Assembly: GCA_015661135.1 (NCBI GenBank)
Contig: JACVXW010000131.1
Location: forward strand, 1-10,020
Source of the DNA: Chloroflexota bacterium
GTDB taxonomy: Bacteria > Chloroflexota > Limnocylindria > Limnocylindrales > CSP1-4
DNA: 10,020 nucleotides
Direction of reading: 5' to 3'
Shown in pieces: positions 6,538 through 10,020 of this stretch. The translations under genes and the position numbers were made by a program. Below the pieces are notes generated by a model that was not told where the DNA came from, ran no database searches, and saw only the letters and a list, made by a program, of their open reading frames with translations. Every line of letters begins with the position of its first letter. Positions within the stretch are counted from its first letter, which is position 1.

Positions 6538-7683
6538 CCAAGTCATATGCGGACCTCCTCCGCGAGGCAAAGGCCTCCATCCAGGAGGTTTCCGTGGCGG
6601 ACGCCGAGCGCCTCCGCCTCGAGGGCGTGACGTTCCTCGACGTCCGCGAGGGCGCCGAGTGGGACCAGGGCTACATCCCCGGTGCCCTGCTCATCAGCCG
6701 GTCCTACCTGGAGCTGCACATCGAGGCGACCGTGGCGGACCACGACGCGCCGATCGTCCTGTACTGCGCCGGCGGGGTTCGCTCCGCGTTCGCGGCCCAG
6801 ACGCTGCAGCAGCTGGGCTACACGAACCCGATCTCGATGGCGGGTGGCTTCCAGTCATGGAAGGCCGCAGGCCTGCCGTGGACCGTGCCGGTCATCCTCA
6901 CCAAGGCCCAGCAGCAGCGCTACAGCCGCCACCTGCTGATCCCCGAGGTCGGGATGAAGGGCCAGACCCGGCTGCTCGAGTCGAAGGCGCTCCTGGTGGG
7001 CGCCGGTGGGCTCGGCAGCCCGGCGGCGCTGTATCTCGCCGCGGCCGGCGTGGGCACGATCGGGATCGTCGACTTCGACGTCGTGGACGTCTCCAACCTC
7101 CAGCGCCAGATCCTGCACACGACGGATCGGGTCGGGGAGAAGAAGGTCGAGAGCGCCCGGAAGTCGATCCAGGCGCTCAACCCCGACATCAACGTGGTCC
7201 CCCACGAGGAGATGCTCGTCGCCGACAACGTCGAGCGGATCATCGCCGGCTACGACGTGATCCTCGACGGGACCGACACGTTCGAGACGCGCTATCATCC
7301 CGTACGAGGGGCCGTGCTATCGCTGCCTCTACCCGACCCCGCCGCCGCCCGAGCTCGCGCCCGGCTGCTCCGTGGCCGGGGTCCTGGGTGTCGTGCCCGG
7401 GATCATGGGTCTTCTCCAGGCCAACGAGGTCCTCAAGGTCCTGCTGGGAGTCGGGACGACGCTCGCCGGACGGCTGCTACTGTTCGACGCCCTCGAGGCG
7501 GAGTTCACCGAACTGACCCTGCGCCGGGATCCAACCTGCCCGGTCTGCTCGGACGATGCCCGCGCGGCGCGCGGGCGTGGCGAGGCCCCGGTTCTCTCGG
7601 CATTCCCCACCGGCGCTCCGTTCGTCCTCGGCGGCACGGGCTTTGGTGGCTCCATCGGCACCACTCCAGAGGGACGCGCATGA
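6534..7683 (+). pseudogene. Rhodanese-E1 sulfurtransferase (MoeB/MoeZ-like), internal deletion and frameshift
   Basis: In the intact family this enzyme adenylates the C-terminal glycine of a sulfur carrier and its rhodanese domain supplies sulfur. Here the rhodanese domain is N-terminal (active-site loop CAGGVRS, Cys78), the reverse of MoeZ and Uba4. The E1 domain follows: GAGGLGS (residues 156-162), DFDVVDVSNLQRQ, and DGTDTFETRY ending at residue 254. At about 7294-7300 the reading frame breaks. The rest of the E1 continues one base later (frame of 7294): PYEGPCYRCLYP, PGCSVAGVLGVVPGI, then the second zinc pair CPVC, to TGA at 7681-7683. About 27 residues that normally lie between DGTDxFxTRY and the first CxxC are missing, so this is a deletion and not just a one-base error. 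The upstream frame stays open through the rest and enters cysO in frame, so a gene caller may report one ORF 6534-7952. GGAAGGA precedes the ATG. Assembly error is the alternative. Confidence 0.78.
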
Positions 7684-7952
7684 GCACGGTCTTCATTCCC
7701 ACAGTCCTCCGGCCCTCGGTCGGGGGCGTCAAGTCGCTCGAGCTGGGTGGCGGCACGGTCGGCGAGGTCGTCACGGCGCTGCTGGAGCGCCATCCGGGCC
7801 TCGGCGGGCAGCTGCTGACGCCCGAGGGCGATCTCAACCGCTTCGTCAACGTCTACGTCAATGGTCAGGACGTTCGATACCTGGACGGGCTCGCGACGCC
7901 GGTCACGGACCGCGATGAGGTGCGGCTCCTCCCGGCGATGGCGGGCGGCTGA
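7680..7952 (+). CDS. cysO: CysO/MoaD-like ubiquitin-fold sulfur-carrier protein
   Basis: Small sulfur carrier of 90 residues with a beta-grasp fold. The C-terminus ends LLPAMAGG; the terminal Gly-Gly is the site that becomes a thiocarboxylate. FIPTVLRPSVGG at the start and FVNVYVNGQDVRYLDGL in the middle are like mycobacterial CysO. It overlaps the E1 stop by ATGA and sits directly before cysM and mec, which favours cysteine synthesis over molybdopterin synthesis; no moaE or moaA is in the window. It lies in the same frame as the N-terminal half of the broken E1, so a read-through fusion is possible in this sequence. The symbol rests on context plus resemblance; MoaD-like is the cautious name. 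Confidence 0.87.
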   Translation: MSTVFIPTVLRPSVGGVKSLELGGGTVGEVVTALLERHPGLGGQLLTPEGDLNRFVNVYVNGQDVRYLDGLATPVTDRDEVRLLPAMAGG

Positions 7953-7969
7953 CGTGGCGGGCGGCTGAC
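7938..7969 (+). repeat. 16-bp tandem duplication across the cysO stop
   Basis: ATGGCGGGCGGCTGAC (7938-7953) is followed at once by GTGGCGGGCGGCTGAC (7954-7969), one mismatch in 16. The first copy encodes the final Met-Ala-Gly-Gly-stop of CysO. The second is untranslated and runs up to the cysM ATG, itself the start of a partial third unit (ATGGCGGCG). Confidence 0.85.
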
Positions 7970-9058
7970 ATGGCGGCGCTTCGGGCGCCGAAGGTTGTTC
8001 CGCGGGCGGCGTCGACCGGGCGCGCGGCGGCGGACGGGCATGCGGCCGCGCCCGCGGCGCACGAGCACGAGCACGGCCACGCCCACGCGCAGGCCCACGC
8101 GGACCTCGCGCCGCACGGCGGCCGGTACGAGAGCATCCTCGATGCCATCGGGCACACGCCGCTCGTGGCCATCCCGGCGATGTCGCCGAACCCCGCGGTC
8201 CGCATCTACGCCAAGCTCGAGTTCCTGAACCCGACCGGCTCGGTCAAGGATCGCGTGGCGCGGGCCCTGATCGAGGACCTCGAGGCGCGCGGCGCGCTGG
8301 GCCCGGACTCGATCATCCTCGAGCCGACGTCCGGCAATACCGGCATCGCCCTGGCAATGATCGCCCGGCGGAAAGGCTACCGGATCGCCCTGGTCATGCC
8401 CGACAACGTGACCCTGGAGCGGCGCCAGATGGCCGCCCTGTTCGGGGCGGAGATCATCGACTCGCCCGGCCGGCTCGGATCCAACGGGGCCATCGCGCTC
8501 GCCCGCGACCTTGCCGCGCGGGACACGCGGTTCGTCATGCCGTACCAGTACGGCAATCCCGCCAACCCGCGAGCCCATGAGGAGACGACGGGCCCCGAGA
8601 TCCTCGCCGACTGCCCGGAGGTGGACGCCGTGGTCGCCGGCCTCGGGACGAGTGGCACGCTCATGGGCGTGGCCCGGTTCTTCCGCCGCGCCAAGCCGGG
8701 GGTCCGGATCATCGCCGCGGAGCCACTCCCCGGGGAAGGCGTGCAGGGACTCCGCTCGCTGGACGAGGGGTTCGTGCCGGAAATCCTTGATCCGTCCCTG
8801 CTGGACGCGAAGTACCTCGTCTCCAACCGGGATGCGGTGGCCGCGGTCCGCGACCTGATCGCGCTGGAGGGGGTCTTCGCGGGACCGTCCTCGGGTGCCG
8901 TGCTCGTTGCGGCGGCCCGGGTCGCCGGCGAGATGCAGGCCGGCACGATCGTGGCGATCCTGCCCGACGGCGGCTGGAAGTACCTTTCCGTCGGCACCTA
9001 CGCGCGCGACCTCGACGAGATGGAGCCGGACCTCGAAGGCGGCGTCAACTGGTGGTGA
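7970..9058 (+). CDS. cysM: CysM-type cysteine synthase (CysO-dependent O-phosphoserine sulfhydrylase)
   Basis: PLP enzyme, 362 residues. The core begins at GGRYESILDAIGHTPLV. The PLP lysine is Lys93 (NPTGSVKDR), the substrate loop is TSGNTG (120-125), and the phosphate-binding loop is GTSGT (226-230). The stretch AAEPLPGEGVQGLRSLDEGF carries Arg262, at the position of the arginine (Arg220) that gives O-phosphoserine specificity in M. tuberculosis CysM. The C-terminal end, WKYLSVGTYARDLDE, also resembles that enzyme. Together with cysO before it and mec after it, this points to use of CysO thiocarboxylate rather than free sulfide. Unusual is a ~48-residue N-terminal extension with a His-rich segment (HEHEHGHAHAQAH, about residues 31-43). 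ATG 7970 is the only good start in frame; no strong ribosome site is seen. Substrate use is inferred from these residues and neighbours. Confidence 0.93.
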   Translation: MAALRAPKVVPRAASTGRAAADGHAAAPAAHEHEHGHAHAQAHADLAPHGGRYESILDAIGHTPLVAIPAMSPNPAVRIYAKLEFLNPTGSVKDRVARALIEDLEARGALGPDSIILEPTSGNTGIALAMIARRKGYRIALVMPDNVTLERRQMAALFGAEIIDSPGRLGSNGAIALARDLAARDTRFVMPYQYGNPANPRAHEETTGPEILADCPEVDAVVAGLGTSGTLMGVARFFRRAKPGVRIIAAEPLPGEGVQGLRSLDEGFVPEILDPSLLDAKYLVSNRDAVAAVRDLIALEGVFAGPSSGAVLVAAARVAGEMQAGTIVAILPDGGWKYLSVGTYARDLDEMEPDLEGGVNWW

Positions 9059-9513
9059 ACCGACCTCCGGGTCCATCGGCTGTCACCTTGCCGAATGCGA
9101 TCCGGGCCGCCATCGTCGAGCACGCTCGTGCGGCGATGCCGAACGAGGCATGCGGCCTGATCGTCGGGGATCAGCCGGCAGCCGACGGCGGGCGAGCCCT
9201 GCGGTGGGCGGCACTGGCCAACCGTGCCGCATCGCCGTATCGCTACGAGATCCATCCCGACGACCTGCTCCGCCTGACGATCGAGACGGATGACGCGGAC
9301 GAGGCCTTCTGGGCCATCGTCCACTCGCACGTCGCGTCACCGGCGAGGCCCTCGCCCACCGATATCGGGCTCGCCTTCTACCCCGACGCGCTGTACCTCG
9401 TGGTCTCGCTGCACCCGGACGAGGCGGACCCCGCGACCGGTGAACCGGGCATCCGCGCCTGGCGGATCGTGGACGGGGCCGTGTACGAGGTCGGCCTGTC
9501 GATCGGACCGTAA
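9052..9513 (+). CDS. mec: JAMM/MPN+ metallopeptidase, Mec-type (CysO-cysteine peptidase)
   Basis: Zinc peptidase that in mycobacteria cleaves CysO-Cys to release cysteine and regenerate CysO; 153 residues from the first GTG. The full JAMM motif is present: Glu32 in NEACGLIVGD and His91-x-His93-x7-Ser101-x2-Asp104 in VHSHVASPARPSPTD. The end, RAWRIVDGAVYEV, is close to the mycobacterial protein as I recall it. Two adjacent GTG codons (9052, 9055) are possible starts; the second gives the common 4-base GTGA overlap with the cysM stop and may be the true one. TTG 9088 is a weaker option. Position after cysO and cysM is the classic order of this pathway. There is no sign of secretion, so it acts in the cytosol. 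Confidence 0.92.
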   Translation: MVNRPPGPSAVTLPNAIRAAIVEHARAAMPNEACGLIVGDQPAADGGRALRWAALANRAASPYRYEIHPDDLLRLTIETDDADEAFWAIVHSHVASPARPSPTDIGLAFYPDALYLVVSLHPDEADPATGEPGIRAWRIVDGAVYEVGLSIGP

Positions 9514-9524
9514 GCGTCGCATCT

Positions 9525-9537
9525 CCGGGTCGCCCGG
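9525..9537 (+). terminator. Short GC hairpin after mec
   Basis: CCGGG and CCCGG around the triloop TCG form a small stem 12 bases after the mec stop. There is no T-run, so it is a weak candidate for the end of the cysteine cassette transcript. Confidence 0.2.
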
Positions 9538-9631
9538 TGCCCGCGCGCACCATCGACCGTTCGTCTGGCTGGCATCGCGGCCCATCGGGGTCTACGATCC
9601 GGAGCAACCTGCGGCGGATCCCGCCGCCCGG

Positions 9632-9637
9632 AGGAGG
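9632..9637 (+). promoter_or_regulatory. Strong ribosome binding site before the last gene
   Basis: AGGAGG at 9632-9637, inside a longer purine run, lies 5 bases before ATG 9643. It is the best Shine-Dalgarno match in the window and fixes the start of an ORF that runs off the end. Confidence 0.75.
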
Positions 9638-9642
9638 GGGCA

Positions 9643-10020
9643 ATGATCCGCGCATCCGTTTCCCGAAGCCTGCTCGTCGTCCTCGCATCGATTGCATTCA
9701 TCGGTGCCGTGCTGATCGTCAACGGTTCGCTCCCGAAGGGCGATCCGGGCTCGGAGTTCGGCCGAGGCGGCCCCGGTGCGGCGGCCGGCCCGGGCGCGGA
9801 GGGTGCCGAGGAGCAGAACGAGGAGGCCAGGGAGCAGGCCGAGAAGGCCGAGAAGCGTCGCGAGGCGTACGAGGCCGCGGTTCGCGCCGGGACCGCCGGC
9901 CAGAAGGTTCCCCCGAACGCCGCGCCGGCACCCGGCTGGGCCGGCGAGCAGCCGCTTGATACCGTCGCGGACGACTGGGAGCCGGCGATCGCCGCCGATC
10001 CCACCGCCCCGTGGGTCTAC
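9643..10020 (+). CDS. Secreted or membrane-anchored protein, start of a probable sialidase/BNR-like propeller (3' end outside window)
   Basis: The frame stays open to the last base, giving 126 residues. Residues ~9-27 (SLLVVLASIAFIGAVLIVN) after MIRASVSR form a signal peptide or membrane anchor. A Gly/Ala/Pro-rich linker follows (~35-52), then a charged stretch, EEQNEEAREQAEKAEKRREA, probably a coiled coil (~55-75). A Pro/Ala-rich segment leads to DDWEPAIAADPTAPWVY, which resembles the first blade of exo-alpha-sialidase/BNR-type repeat proteins. No catalytic residues are visible in this part, so enzymatic activity cannot be claimed. It follows mec after 129 bases with its own strong ribosome site and is likely a separate unit, unrelated to sulfur metabolism. 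The fold call is tentative; the existence of the gene is well supported. Confidence 0.8.
   Translation, partial: MIRASVSRSLLVVLASIAFIGAVLIVNGSLPKGDPGSEFGRGGPGAAAGPGAEGAEEQNEEAREQAEKAEKRREAYEAAVRAGTAGQKVPPNAAPAPGWAGEQPLDTVADDWEPAIAADPTAPWVY

Noticed and set aside
5269..6570. Minus-strand ORF of 433 codons over sufU and the peroxiredoxin
   Set aside because: Complementary shadow of two well-recognised plus-strand genes; no domain signature.
4955..8000. Shared CCGAAGGTTGT at about 4971 and 7988
   Set aside because: One copy is non-coding and the other is inside the cysM coding region; the match is too short to call a repeat.
7865..9076. Minus-strand ORF of 403 codons over cysM
   Set aside because: Antisense shadow of cysM, whose plus-strand motifs are complete.
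1..10020. CRISPR array, tRNA, rRNA or insertion sequence
   Set aside because: No regularly spaced repeats, no convincing tRNA T-loop or acceptor pairing, and no transposase-like ORF were seen.

Overview
The window is GC-rich with short intergenic gaps, and every gene I can support is on the plus strand. The gene types suggest a high-GC Chloroflexota bacterium, or less likely an actinobacterium: a cyclase/STAND-ATPase fusion, an Rrf2-sufC-sufS run, a short SufU, and a secreted protein with a sialidase/BNR-like start. This is a family-level impression from the sequence alone.

Layout. 1-2209 is the C-terminal part of a large STAND ATPase regulator whose 5' end, probably an adenylate/guanylate cyclase domain, lies outside the window. 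2210-2297 holds a good sigma70-like promoter overlapped by an inverted repeat. 2298-4872 is a tightly coupled run of an Rrf2-family regulator, sufC and sufS. 4873-5286 (414 bases) has no supported gene, but ends in a second copy of the same inverted repeat just before sufU (5287-5718). After a 165-base gap comes an overlapping cassette: 1-Cys peroxiredoxin (5884-6537), rhodanese-E1 sulfurtransferase (6534-7683, broken), a CysO/MoaD-like sulfur carrier ending in Gly-Gly (7680-7952), CysM-type cysteine synthase (7970-9058) and a JAMM peptidase of the Mec type (9052-9513). The window ends inside a secreted or membrane-anchored protein (9643-10020).

How the genes work together. The right half matches the protein-thiocarboxylate route to cysteine known from Mycobacterium tuberculosis. 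An E1/rhodanese protein loads sulfur on the C-terminal Gly-Gly of CysO, CysM joins it to O-phosphoserine to give CysO-Cys, and Mec releases cysteine. The left half uses cysteine: SufS takes its sulfur, SufU accepts it, and SufC belongs to the Fe-S assembly complex. The Rrf2 protein probably senses Fe-S status. The same half-site, AATCCCGACC, in front of both rrf2 and sufU suggests one regulon.

What stands out. Several proteins seem to lack internal blocks. SufC lacks about 39 residues including the Q-loop. The E1 lacks about 27 residues and is frameshifted. The Rrf2 protein lacks about 10 residues after its last cysteine. sufB and sufD are absent between sufC and sufS. These are either real lesions or assembly errors; read mapping would decide. 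Comparisons with family members are from memory, not from alignments.
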